Assembly (NCBI GenBank): GCA_035995885.1
Contig: DASYKC010000028.1
Location: 1-49,937 of the forward strand
DNA from: Schlegelella_A sp035995885
Lineage (GTDB): Bacteria > Pseudomonadota > Gammaproteobacteria > Burkholderiales > Burkholderiaceae_C
Reading direction: 5' to 3'
DNA: 49,937 nucleotides
Shown here: positions 41,831 through 49,816 of the stretch, piece by piece
Layout of the letters: the number at the start of each line of letters is the position of its first letter
Numbering within the stretch: position 1 is the stretch's first letter
The notes under the pieces: model-generated
Told to the model about the DNA's origin: nothing
The model's database searches: none
The model's input: only the letters and a program-made list of their open reading frames with translations
Program-made: the position numbers and the translations under genes

Positions 41831-43570
41831 ATGTATCGATACGACGACTTCGACACGCGTTTCGTGCACCAGCGCGCGGCGCAGTTCCGCGACCAGCTCG
41901 AGCGCCACCTCGCCGGCCAGCTGCCCGACGACGATTTCCGGGCGCTGCGCCTGCAGAACGGCTGGTACGTGCAGCGCCACGCGCCGATGCTGCGCGTCGC
42001 CGTTCCCTACGGCGAGCTGAGCTCGAAGCAGTTGCGCGCGCTCGCCCGCATCGCCCGCGACTTCGACGGCCGCGACGGCGGCCCCTACGAAGGCCGCGGC
42101 GGCGGCTTCGGCCACTTCACGACGCGCCAGAACTGCCAGTTCAACTGGATCGCCCTGCCCGACGCCGCCGACGTGATGGACCTGCTCGCCGACGCCGACA
42201 TGCACGGCATCCAGACCAGCGGCAACTGCATCAGGAACATCACCAGCGACTGCTTCGCCGGCGTCGCCGCCGACGAGATCGTCGACCCGCGGCCGTACTG
42301 CGAGATCCTGCGCCAGTGGAGCACGCTCCATCCGGAGTTCGCGTTCCTGCCGCGCAAGTTCAAGATCGCCGTCAGCGGCGCGACCGAAGACCGCGCCGCG
42401 ACGGCGTGGCACGACATCGGCCTGGTCCTGCGCAGGAACGACGCCGGCGAGATCGGTTTCGAGGTGCGCGTCGGCGGCGGCATGGGCCGCACGCCGATCA
42501 TCGGCACGATCGTCCGCGACTTCCTGCCGTGGCAGGAAATCCTCGTCTTCATCGAGGCGATCGTCCGCGTCTACAACCGCTACGGCCGGCGCGACAACAT
42601 GTACAAGGCGCGGATCAAGATCCTCGTCAAGGCCGAGGGACAGAAGTTCATCGACGCCGTCGAGGCCGAGTTCAAGGACATCCTGTCGCGCGACCTCGAC
42701 GGCTCGGCGCACCTCCTCACCGACGCCGAGCGCGACCGCATCGCGGCGTGCTTCGAGCTGCCTGAAGGCGTCGCACCGATCGCCGAGGCGAGCGACAGCG
42801 CCGCCGCGACCGCATCGAAGCCCGCCGCCTACACGCGCTGGCTCGAGCGCAACGTCCACGCGCACCGCCTCGCCGGCTACCGCGCGGTCACGCTCTCGCT
42901 CAAGCGCGCCGGCCAGCCGCCGGGCGACGCGTCGGCCGACCAGATGGAGCGCGCCGCCGAGCTCGCCGACCGCTTCAGCGCCAGCGAGCTGCGCGTCTCG
43001 CACGACCAGAACCTGGTCCTGCCGTGGGTGCGCGCGAGCGAGCTGCCCGCCCTCTGGCAGGCGGCACGCGAAGCCGGCTTCGCCACGCCCAACATCGGCT
43101 ATCTCACCGACATGATCGCCTGCCCCGGCGGCGACCTGTGCGCGCTCGCCAACGCGCGCTCGATCCCGATCGCCGCCGCGATCACCGAGCGCTTCGACGA
43201 CCTCGACGAGCTCCACGACATCGGCGACATCGATCTCCACATCAGCGGCTGCATCAACTCGTGCGGCCATCACCACAGCGGCCACATCGGCATCCTCGGC
43301 GTCGACAAGGACGGCCAGGAGTGGTATCAGGTCTCGCTCGGCGGCGCCGACGGCTCGACGCTCAGCGGCCCGTCGACGACCGGCAAGGTGATCGGTCCGT
43401 CGTTCGCCGCCGACGAAGTCCCCGACGTGATCGAGGCGGTGATCGAGACCTATCGCGCCGAGCGCGCGAGCAACGACGAGCGCTTCATCGGCACGGTGCG
43501 CCGCGTCGGCATCGATCCCTTCAAGGCCGCCGCCAACGCGGTCCGTCGCGCGACGGCGGTGCACGCATGA
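41831..43570 (+). CDS. cysI: Sulfite (nitrite) reductase hemoprotein
   Basis: This 579-residue siroheme/[4Fe-4S] reductase gives six-electron reduction of sulfite to sulfide (or nitrite to ammonia). It has the ferredoxin-like half-domains and the cluster motif CPGGDLC ... CINSC near residues 433-480. Substrate-site segments are NGWYVQRHAPMLRVAVPYGE, FTTRQNCQFNWI and GNCIRNITSDCFAG. Assimilatory sulfite reduction is favoured because DUF934 and siroheme methyltransferase genes follow with four-base overlaps. The electron donor could be ferredoxin or a flavoprotein. The frame upstream of ATG 41831 is noise. Confidence 0.93.
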   Translation: MYRYDDFDTRFVHQRAAQFRDQLERHLAGQLPDDDFRALRLQNGWYVQRHAPMLRVAVPYGELSSKQLRALARIARDFDGRDGGPYEGRGGGFGHFTTRQNCQFNWIALPDAADVMDLLADADMHGIQTSGNCIRNITSDCFAGVAADEIVDPRPYCEILRQWSTLHPEFAFLPRKFKIAVSGATEDRAATAWHDIGLVLRRNDAGEIGFEVRVGGGMGRTPIIGTIVRDFLPWQEILVFIEAIVRVYNRYGRRDNMYKARIKILVKAEGQKFIDAVEAEFKDILSRDLDGSAHLLTDAERDRIAACFELPEGVAPIAEASDSAAATASKPAAYTRWLERNVHAHRLAGYRAVTLSLKRAGQPPGDASADQMERAAELADRFSASELRVSHDQNLVLPWVRASELPALWQAAREAGFATPNIGYLTDMIACPGGDLCALANARSIPIAAAITERFDDLDELHDIGDIDLHISGCINSCGHHHSGHIGILGVDKDGQEWYQVSLGGADGSTLSGPSTTGKVIGPSFAADEVPDVIEAVIETYRAERASNDERFIGTVRRVGIDPFKAAANAVRRATAVHA

Positions 43571-44004
43571 GCGCGATCGATCGGCGCCGCAGCGTCATCG
43601 ACGCCGGCTGCACGACGCGCCCGATCCGCTTCGTCGACGCCGACGCGCCGGTCGACTTCGTCCTCGCCAACGACGTCGACGTCGAATCGATCGCCGCCGA
43701 CCTCGGCAACTACCAGAGCATCGCCCTCGTCTTCCCGAAGTGGGTCGACGGCCGCGCCTACAGCCAGGCGCGCCTGCTGCGCGCGCGCTATCGCTTCACG
43801 GGCGAGATCCGCGCCACCGGCGAGGTGCTCGTCGACATGATGCCGCTGCTCGCGCGCACCGGCTTCGACGCCGTCGCGCTGCGCGCCGACCAGTCGCGCG
43901 AATTCGCCGCGCGCGCGCTCTCGTTCTTTCCCGAAGGCCACTATCAGGGCGACGTGATCGAGCCGCTGCCGCGCTTCCGGCGCGAGGCGGGAGCCGCGCC
44001 ATGA
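43567..44004 (+). CDS. DUF934 protein of the sulfite reductase operon
   Basis: This 145-residue protein has the DUF934 segments VFPKWVDGRAYSQARLLRAR and ALRADQSREFAARALSFFPE. DUF934 proteins are almost always encoded next to cysI in proteobacteria and probably assist sulfite reductase, but their reaction is unknown. It overlaps cysI (ATGA at 43567) and the methyltransferase start (ATGA at 44001). Confidence 0.92.
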   Translation: MSAIDRRRSVIDAGCTTRPIRFVDADAPVDFVLANDVDVESIAADLGNYQSIALVFPKWVDGRAYSQARLLRARYRFTGEIRATGEVLVDMMPLLARTGFDAVALRADQSREFAARALSFFPEGHYQGDVIEPLPRFRREAGAAP

Positions 44005-44816
44005 CGCGGGTCGCGACGCCGGGCGACGTTCGCGTCGCCTTCGTCGGCGCCGGTCCGGGCGAGGCCGACCTGGTCACGCTGCGCGGCGCGCAACGCCTGC
44101 AGAACGCCGACGTCGTCCTCTTCGATTCGCTCGCCGATCCGGCGCTGCGCCAGCTCGCGCCGACCGCGCGCTGGATCGACGTCGGCAAGCGCGGCTTCTC
44201 GGGCGTTCCGCACGCGCCGCGCGGCGGCCGCGAGAACACCGGCCAGGACACGATCAACGCGCTCCTCGTCAAGCATGCGCAGAGCGGCGCCCGTGTCGTC
44301 CGCCTGAAGGGCGGCGATCCGAGCGTCTTCGGCCGCCTCGAGGAAGAGCTCGAGGCGCTCGCTGCCGCCGGCATCGAGTGCGAGGTCGTTCCCGGCGTGA
44401 CTGCGGCGCTCGCCGCCGCCGCCGCGACGCAGCGCCCCCTGACGCGGCGCGGCGCCGGTCGCAGCGTCGCCCTGACGACGGCGATGACGAAGAGCGGCAG
44501 GCTCGCCGCCGGCCGCCACGCCGACACCGAATCGTTCTACATGGCCGGCAAGCAGCTCGCCGCGCTCTCGCGCCGCCTCGTCGACGCCGGCTGGCCGGCG
44601 GCGACGCCGGCGCTCGTCGTCTCGCGTGCCGGCTGGCCCGACCAGCTCGCCAGCGAGCACAGCGTCGCGACGCTCGGCGACGCGACCGTGCTGCACTCGG
44701 GGCGGCCGACGGTCGTCACCGTCGGCGTCGGCGCCGCGCCGATCGGCGCCGGCTGCGTCGAGGCTCGCCCAGCGGCCACGATCGCCGCGGCCGAAGCGGC
44801 GACCTCGACACCGTAA
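44001..44816 (+). CDS. cobA: Uroporphyrinogen-III C-methyltransferase
   Basis: This 271-residue SAM-dependent enzyme makes precorrin-2, the precursor of siroheme, which sulfite reductase needs. Motifs are GAGPGEADLVTLRG, RLKGGDPSVFGR, CEVVPGVTAALAAAA and FYMAGKQ. It lacks the dehydrogenase/ferrochelatase part of CysG, so those activities must be supplied elsewhere. It completes the three-gene operon. Confidence 0.94.
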   Translation: MTRVATPGDVRVAFVGAGPGEADLVTLRGAQRLQNADVVLFDSLADPALRQLAPTARWIDVGKRGFSGVPHAPRGGRENTGQDTINALLVKHAQSGARVVRLKGGDPSVFGRLEEELEALAAAGIECEVVPGVTAALAAAAATQRPLTRRGAGRSVALTTAMTKSGRLAAGRHADTESFYMAGKQLAALSRRLVDAGWPAATPALVVSRAGWPDQLASEHSVATLGDATVLHSGRPTVVTVGVGAAPIGAGCVEARPAATIAAAEAATSTP

Positions 44817-44819
44817 AAT
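44814..44819 (+). promoter_or_regulatory. Candidate -10 element for fdxA
   Basis: TAAAAT overlaps the methyltransferase stop codon and lies 63 bases before the fdxA ATG. The expected -35 region (about 44791-44796) shows no good match. Confidence 0.3.
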
Positions 44820-44882
44820 TCCCGGTCCCCCTTGCGGCCGCGGCGCTCCGCTCGCCCGGCGCGCCACCCGAGCCATCGCCCC

Positions 44883-45206
44883 ATGACCCACGTCGTCCTC
44901 GAATCGTGCATCCGCTGCAAGTACACCGACTGCGTCGACGTCTGCCCGGTCGATTGCTTCCGTGAAGGCCCGAACTTCCTGACGATCGATCCCGACGAGT
45001 GCATCGACTGCGCCGTCTGCATCCCCGAGTGCCCGGTCAACGCGATCGTTCCCGAGGAGGATGTCCCGGGCGACCAGCAGCACATGATCCCGCTCAACGC
45101 CGAGCTCGCCAAAGGCTGGCCGGCGATCACGCGGCGCAAGACCCCGCCGCCCGACGCCGACGACTGGAAGGACAAGACGGGCAAGCTCCCCGAGCTCGTC
45201 CGCTGA
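44883..45206 (+). CDS. fdxA: Seven-iron ferredoxin FdxA
   Basis: This 107-residue ferredoxin has MTHVVLESCIRCKYTDCVDV and CIDCAVCIPECPVNAI, the Cys spacing for one [3Fe-4S] and one [4Fe-4S] cluster. The C-terminal region (AKGWPAITRRKTPPPDADDW) is that of FdxA in beta- and gammaproteobacteria. It may supply electrons to, or receive them from, the ferredoxin-NADP reductase encoded next. Confidence 0.96.
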   Translation: MTHVVLESCIRCKYTDCVDVCPVDCFREGPNFLTIDPDECIDCAVCIPECPVNAIVPEEDVPGDQQHMIPLNAELAKGWPAITRRKTPPPDADDWKDKTGKLPELVR

Positions 45207-45209
45207 GAG

Positions 45210-45300
45210 GGTGATGCCCCCACGCTCACTGGCGTTCGCTGCCCCCCGAGGGGGCGCGGGCCTTCCTGGGGGCGGCCCGGCGTAAGGCCCGGGCGCTCGC
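45210..45300. repeat. GC-rich intergenic repeat of Burkholderiales type
   Basis: The segment holds CACGCTCACTGGCGTTCGCT, then the palindromic CCCCCCGAGGGGG, then a GGGCCTTCCTGGGGGCGGCC block and CGGCGTAAGGCCCGGGCG. From memory, this composite is common between genes in Comamonadaceae-like genomes. Only this copy is present in the window, so dispersal cannot be shown here. It fills the whole gap and stops at the start codon of the next gene. Confidence 0.55.
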
Positions 45301-45301
45301 G

Positions 45302-46375
45302 ATGGCGACCCGATCCTTCCCCTTGCTCGACCCGATCGAGACCGACGTCGTGATCGTCGGCGCCGGCCCGGTCGGCCTGTTCCAGGTGTTCGAGCTCGGC
45401 CTGCAGGAGGTCCGCGCCCACGTCGTCGATTCGCTGCCGAACGCGGGCGGCCAGTGCGTCGAGCTCTATGCCGACAAGCCCATCTACGACATCCCCGCCC
45501 TGCCCCTCGCCAGCGGACGCGAGCTCGCCGAGCGGCTGCTCAAGCAGATCGAGCCGTTCGGCGCCGGCTTCCATCTCGACCAGCAGGTGAGCGCCGTCGC
45601 CCGGCGCGACGACGGCCGCTTCGACGTGGCGACCTCGGCCGGAACGCGCTTCGTCGCCAAGGCCGTCGTCGTCGCCGGCGGCGTCGGCTCGTTCCAGCCG
45701 CGGCGCCTGAAGGTCGACGGCCTCGACCGCTTCCGCGGCACGCAGCTCTTCGAGCACGGCGCGACCTTGCACGAGCAGGCCGGCAAGCACGTCGTCATCG
45801 TCGGCGGCACCGCAGCGGCGGTGGCCGCGGCGATCGCCGCGGGCGAGGATGGCGCCGCGGCCGCGGCGAGCGTCACCCTCGTCCACCGCCGCGACGACGT
45901 CGACGCCGACGAGGCGACGCGCGCCCGGCTCAACGCCTTGCGCGGCGCCGGCCGCGTCGAGTTCGTCGCCGGCCAGCCGGAGGCGATCGTCGAGAAGGAC
46001 GGCAAGCTCGCTGCCCTGACGGTGCTCGACAGCGATGGCGATTCGCGCGAGCTGCCGCTCGATGCGCTCTTCGTCCTGCTCGGCTGGAGCCCCAAGCTCG
46101 GGCCGATCGCCGACTGGGGCCTCGCGCTCGAGAAGAAGCAGGTCGTCGTCAACACGGCGAGCTTCGAGACCTCGACGCCGGGGATTTTCGCGGTCGGCGA
46201 CGTCAACACCTATCCGGGCAAGCAGAAGCTCATCGTCTGCGGCTTCCACGAGGCGACGCTCGCCGCCTTCGCGATCGCCGAGCTCGTCCACCCCGAGCGG
46301 GCGCAACCGCTGCAGTACACGACGACGAGCACGAAGCTGCACAAGCTGCTCGGCGTTTCGCACCGATTGCCGTAG
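45302..46375 (+). CDS. Thioredoxin-reductase-like ferredoxin-NADP reductase
   Basis: This 357-residue flavoprotein has the FAD-binding motif VVIVGAGPVGLFQVFELG, GGQCVELYADKPIYDIPALP, the NADPH-binding motif VVIVGGTAAAVAAAIAAG and the second FAD motif TPGIFAVGDVNTYPG. It lacks the CxxC redox pair of thioredoxin reductases, as is normal for ferredoxin/flavodoxin-NADP reductases of the YumC type. A short Ala-rich loop (GEDGAAAAAS) is inserted in the NADPH domain. The ATG directly abuts the intergenic repeat and has only a weak ribosome site. Its likely partner is FdxA. Confidence 0.9.
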   Translation: MATRSFPLLDPIETDVVIVGAGPVGLFQVFELGLQEVRAHVVDSLPNAGGQCVELYADKPIYDIPALPLASGRELAERLLKQIEPFGAGFHLDQQVSAVARRDDGRFDVATSAGTRFVAKAVVVAGGVGSFQPRRLKVDGLDRFRGTQLFEHGATLHEQAGKHVVIVGGTAAAVAAAIAAGEDGAAAAASVTLVHRRDDVDADEATRARLNALRGAGRVEFVAGQPEAIVEKDGKLAALTVLDSDGDSRELPLDALFVLLGWSPKLGPIADWGLALEKKQVVVNTASFETSTPGIFAVGDVNTYPGKQKLIVCGFHEATLAAFAIAELVHPERAQPLQYTTTSTKLHKLLGVSHRLP

Positions 46376-46430
46376 CGCCGAGGCATGCCGATTGCCGCCC
46401 TTTCTCGTCGCGGTGACGAGGAAGGCGGCG

Positions 46431-47279
46431 ATGGAAAAGATCCGGCTTCAGGGCCACCGCGACCTCGAGCTGGCCGTGCAGACGGCCGGCAGTGCGAAGC
46501 GCCCTGCCCTCGTGCTGCTTCACGGCTGGCCGCATTCGCACACGCTCTACGCGCCGGTGATCGACCCGCTCGGCACCAATTTCTTCGTGCTCGCGTTCGA
46601 CCTGCCCGACGTCGGCAAGTCGCACGGCGCACCGCCGTCGGCCGAGAAGACCGTGCTCGCCGACATCGTCCTCTCGGCCGCCGAGCAGATGGACGCGCAC
46701 GACATCGTCGTCGCCGGCATCGACGTCGGCGGCATGATCGCCTTCGCCGCCGCGCGCGACCATGGCAAGCGAATCCGCGGCGCGGTCGTCGCCAATACCG
46801 CCATCCCGGGGCTCGACCCATGGCAGGCGCTGATCAGCGATCCGCGCATCTGGCACTTCGGCTTCCACAAGGTCCCGGGGTTGCCCGAGGCGCTGGTGCA
46901 AGGGCGGCAAAGGAAGTACTTCGACTACTTCACCGACGTCCTCGCCGGCGACCCGAAGGCAGTGAGCGACGAATACCGGCAGGGCTTCGCCGACGCGTAC
47001 GTGCGGCCGTCGGCGCTGAAGGCGGGCTTCGACTGGTACCGCGCGTTCGATGCCGACGCGAAGCACAACGTTGAGCCGGCGACGATCGAAACGCCGCTGC
47101 ACTACCTGCGCGGCGACGCCGACGGCCGCCAGCCCGACGACTACCTGCCAGGCCTGCGCCGGGCCGGCGTGCGCCGCCTGACGAGCGAGGTGCTCGAGCG
47201 TTGCGGCGAGTACGCGCCGATCGAAGCGCCGCGGGCGTTCATCCGCGCCGTCACCGGCTTCGTCTCGACCTTGTCGTGA
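46431..47279 (+). CDS. Alpha/beta-hydrolase-fold protein (epoxide hydrolase/dehalogenase-like) lacking the usual catalytic His
   Basis: This 282-residue protein has the oxyanion motif LLHGWPHSHTLYAPV and a nucleophile elbow GIDVGGMIAFAAARDHGKRI with Asp98, as in epoxide hydrolases and haloalkane dehalogenases. An acid is present in YLRGDADG. The position where the family has GH(F/Y) near the C-terminus reads CGEYAPIEAPRAF, so the catalytic His is replaced by Glu260. Activity may be lost or altered. GAGGAAGG precedes ATG 46431. It ends before the TPP riboswitch. Confidence 0.88.
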   Translation: MEKIRLQGHRDLELAVQTAGSAKRPALVLLHGWPHSHTLYAPVIDPLGTNFFVLAFDLPDVGKSHGAPPSAEKTVLADIVLSAAEQMDAHDIVVAGIDVGGMIAFAAARDHGKRIRGAVVANTAIPGLDPWQALISDPRIWHFGFHKVPGLPEALVQGRQRKYFDYFTDVLAGDPKAVSDEYRQGFADAYVRPSALKAGFDWYRAFDADAKHNVEPATIETPLHYLRGDADGRQPDDYLPGLRRAGVRRLTSEVLERCGEYAPIEAPRAFIRAVTGFVSTLS

Positions 47280-47315
47280 CGGCGACGGCGGCCCCCGGAA
47301 GGCCGCGCTTCGCGC

Positions 47316-47321
47316 CATAAT
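47316..47321 (+). promoter_or_regulatory. Candidate -10 element ahead of the TPP riboswitch
   Basis: CATAAT would give a transcript starting near 47328, just before the riboswitch aptamer. No convincing -35 is visible. Confidence 0.45.
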
Positions 47322-47349
47322 CCAAGCTCGACGCGCGGGACCATCGCGC

Positions 47350-47440
47350 GTCGTCCGCTAGGGGTGTTGATCGACGCGAGTCGCTCGACTGAGAAAGTCC
47401 CTTCGAACCTGACTGAGGTAATCCTCGCGCAGGGAAGCAA
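47350..47440 (+). ncRNA. TPP (THI-box) riboswitch
   Basis: The leader contains the conserved aptamer blocks in order: AGGGGTGTTG, a variable helix (TCGACGCGAGTCGCTCGA), CTGAGAAAGTCCC, TTCGAACCTGACTGAGGTAA and TCCTCGCGCAGGGAAGC. These match the TPP aptamer consensus, including CTGAGA and ACCTGA followed by GGTAAT. GCT at 47357-47359 can pair with AGC at 47436-47438 in P1. About 37 bases separate it from the receptor ATG, so translational control is likely; no T-tract terminator is seen. Confidence 0.92.
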
Positions 47441-47474
47441 GCCGAACGGCCCAGAGCCTTGCCATCGAAAGACG

Positions 47475-49655
47475 ATGGCTCACATGACATTGCATCGGCG
47501 TCGAACGACGCTCGCCCTGGCTGCGGCCGGCGCACTCCTGGCGTCGATCGACGCCCATTCGCAGACGGCCCTCGCGCCGGTGACAATCACCGGCAAGGCG
47601 CCGACACCGGCGAGCGTCGCCGGCTGGGGCGATACGCCGCTCGAAGCCGCGCCGCTGCAGGCGACGACGGTCGACGCCGCGCAGATGCGCGACGCCGGCG
47701 CGCGCCGTCTCTCGGACCTGACGCGCTTCGATCCCTCGGTGACGACGGCCTACGACACCGAGGGCTACATCGACTACTTCACCATCCGCGGCTTCGTCGT
47801 CGACAACCGCTTCAACTTCCGCCGCGACGGCCTGCCGATCAACGCCGAGACCTCGATCCCGCTCGAGAACAAGACGCGCGTCGACATCCTCAAGGGCCTG
47901 TCCGGGCTGCAGGCCGGAACCAGCGCGCCGGGCGGCCTGGTCGACCTCGTCGTCAAGCGCCCGCTCGACGCGCCGCTGCGCTCGGCCTTCATCGAGTGGC
48001 GCGAGCGCGGCAGCGTGCTCGGCACCGTCGACATCAGCCAGCGCTTCGGCGCCAACGACGCGTTCGGCGTTCGCCTCAACGCCGGCGCCGAGCACATCGA
48101 CCCGATCGTCCGCAGCGCGCGCGGCAACCGCAACGTGCTCGCGCTCGCCGCCGACTGGCGCGCGAGCGCCGCGACGCTCGTCGAGGCCGAAATCGAGAAC
48201 AGCCACCGCTCGCAGCCGAGCGTTCCCGGCTTCAGCCTGCTCGGCGACAACGTGCCGGCGGTGCCCGACCCGAAGATCAACCTCAACAACCAGCCCTGGT
48301 CGCTGCCGGTGGTGTTCGACGCGACGACCGGGTCGCTGCGCGTCACGCAGAAGCTCGGCGAAGGCTGGCGAATCGTCGCCCACGGCCTGATGCAGCGGCT
48401 GCGCACCGACGACCGCGTCGCCTTCCCGTTCGGCTGCACCGACCCGAACGGCACCTACTACCCCGACCGCTTCTGCCCGAACGGCACCTTCGATCTCTAC
48501 GACTTTCGCAGCGAGGACGAGTCGCGGCGAAGCAGCACGCTCGACGTCTCGCTGCACGGCGCGGCGGCGACCGGCCCGCTCGCGCACGAATTCACGGTCG
48601 GCGTGCAGCGGACGATCGTGCGCAACCGTTTCCAACCCGACGCCTTCAACTTCGCCGGCACCGGCAACGTCGACGGCACGCTCGTGACGCCGCCCGCGCC
48701 GCTGCCGCTCGCACCGCAGACCAACCGCGACGAGCGCTCGAGCGAGCTCGCGCTGCGCGACGCCATCGCCTTCGGTCGCGGCACGACGGCCTGGCTCGGC
48801 GCGCGCCACACCCAGCTCGCGCGCAGCGCGACGCCCACCGACGGCTCGCCGGGCACCGCTTTCCGGCAATCGTTCACCACGCCCTTCGCCGCGCTCAGCC
48901 AGGCGCTCGCGCCGGGGCAGATGGTCTACGCGAGCTGGGGCAAGGGCGTCGAGAGCGACGTCGCGTCGAACGTGCCGCTCGACGCCACCGCGACGCCGCC
49001 GGTGCCGCGCTATACCAACGCCGGCCAGGCGCTGCCAGCGGCCGAGAGCCGGCAGATCGAGGTCGGTGTCAAGGGCGGCGCGGGACGCGCCGAATGGAGC
49101 GCGGCCGCGTTCGACATCCGCCGCCCGCTCTTCGGCGACATCGCCACGGCCGGGCCGTGCGGCGTCGTGCAGTGCACGCGCGGCCTCGTCGGCACTCAGC
49201 GCCACCAGGGCGTCGAAGCCAGCCTGGCGTGGCGCGGCGGCGCCTGGGGCGTGCGCGCCGGCACGCAGTGGCTGCACGCGCGCGTCGAGGTCCCGAACGA
49301 CCCGACGCAGGACGGCAAGCGGCCGACCAACGTGCCCGCCGTCACGGCACGCCTGCAGGCCGACTACCAGCTCGCGGCGATCGCCGGCCTGCGTCTTCTC
49401 GCCGCCGGCACGTACGAGAGCGCGCGCGAGGTGCTGCCCGACAACAGCGCCAGCATCCCGAGCGTGACGAAGTTCGACCTCGGCGCGCGCTGGGAGACGA
49501 AGTCGGCCGCCGGCACCACGTGGACGCTGCGCGCCGGCATCGACAACGTCTTCGACCGGCGCGCCTGGCGCGAGAGCCCCTTCCAGTTCAGCCACGCCTA
49601 CCTGTTCCCCCTCGAGCCGCGCACGCTGCGCGTCTCGCTGCAGATGGACCTCTGA
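47475..49655 (+). CDS. TonB-dependent outer-membrane receptor under TPP control
   Basis: This 726-residue receptor (723 if ATG 47484 is used) has a signal peptide (about 1-31, ending near DAHSQ), then a plug domain (about 45-165; DAAQMRDAGARRLSDLTRFD, GYIDYFTIRGFVVDNRFNFR, DILKGLSGLQAGTSAPGGLV) and a 22-strand barrel ending SLQMDL with a C-terminal hydrophobic residue. Sequence alone resembles siderophore receptors. The TPP riboswitch in its leader instead points to uptake of thiamin, a phosphate ester or the HMP/thiazole precursor, which is an inference. No inner-membrane transporter or thi biosynthetic gene lies in the window. It is followed by tRNA-Asn. Confidence 0.93.
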   Translation: MAHMTLHRRRTTLALAAAGALLASIDAHSQTALAPVTITGKAPTPASVAGWGDTPLEAAPLQATTVDAAQMRDAGARRLSDLTRFDPSVTTAYDTEGYIDYFTIRGFVVDNRFNFRRDGLPINAETSIPLENKTRVDILKGLSGLQAGTSAPGGLVDLVVKRPLDAPLRSAFIEWRERGSVLGTVDISQRFGANDAFGVRLNAGAEHIDPIVRSARGNRNVLALAADWRASAATLVEAEIENSHRSQPSVPGFSLLGDNVPAVPDPKINLNNQPWSLPVVFDATTGSLRVTQKLGEGWRIVAHGLMQRLRTDDRVAFPFGCTDPNGTYYPDRFCPNGTFDLYDFRSEDESRRSSTLDVSLHGAAATGPLAHEFTVGVQRTIVRNRFQPDAFNFAGTGNVDGTLVTPPAPLPLAPQTNRDERSSELALRDAIAFGRGTTAWLGARHTQLARSATPTDGSPGTAFRQSFTTPFAALSQALAPGQMVYASWGKGVESDVASNVPLDATATPPVPRYTNAGQALPAAESRQIEVGVKGGAGRAEWSAAAFDIRRPLFGDIATAGPCGVVQCTRGLVGTQRHQGVEASLAWRGGAWGVRAGTQWLHARVEVPNDPTQDGKRPTNVPAVTARLQADYQLAAIAGLRLLAAGTYESAREVLPDNSASIPSVTKFDLGARWETKSAAGTTWTLRAGIDNVFDRRAWRESPFQFSHAYLFPLEPRTLRVSLQMDL

Positions 49656-49682
49656 ACAGGCGGCCCCGCGAGGGTCGCCCGC

Positions 49683-49688
49683 TATAAT
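49683..49688 (+). promoter_or_regulatory. -10 element of the tRNA-Asn promoter
   Basis: TATAAT lies eleven bases before the first base of the tRNA. The -35 region is GC-rich with no clear consensus. Confidence 0.65.
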
Positions 49689-49698
49689 TCGAGGCTGT

Positions 49699-49774
49699 TC
49701 CTCGATAGCTCAGTTGGTAGAGCGCCGGACTGTTAATCCGTAGGTCCCTGGTTCGAGCCCAGGTCGGGGAGCCA
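49699..49774 (+). tRNA. tRNA-Asn (anticodon GTT)
   Basis: The 76-base cloverleaf includes encoded CCA. Acceptor arms TCCTCGA and TCGGGGA pair (with one G-U). The D-loop reads AGCTCAGTTGGTAGAGC, the anticodon loop CTGTTAA carries GTT at 49732-49734, and the T-loop is GGTTCGAGCCC. Confidence 0.97.
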
Positions 49775-49783
49775 AGAATGACG

Positions 49784-49816
49784 GGGGTTGGCCGGTAAAC
49801 GCCTGCTAACCCCTTT
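49784..49816 (+). terminator. Probable terminator after tRNA-Asn
   Basis: GGGGTTGGCCGG pairs with CCTGCTAACCCC (one mismatch, one wobble) around the loop TAAACG, followed by TTT. It lies ten bases after the tRNA. From here to the end the sequence is less GC-rich and holds no supported gene. Confidence 0.6.
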
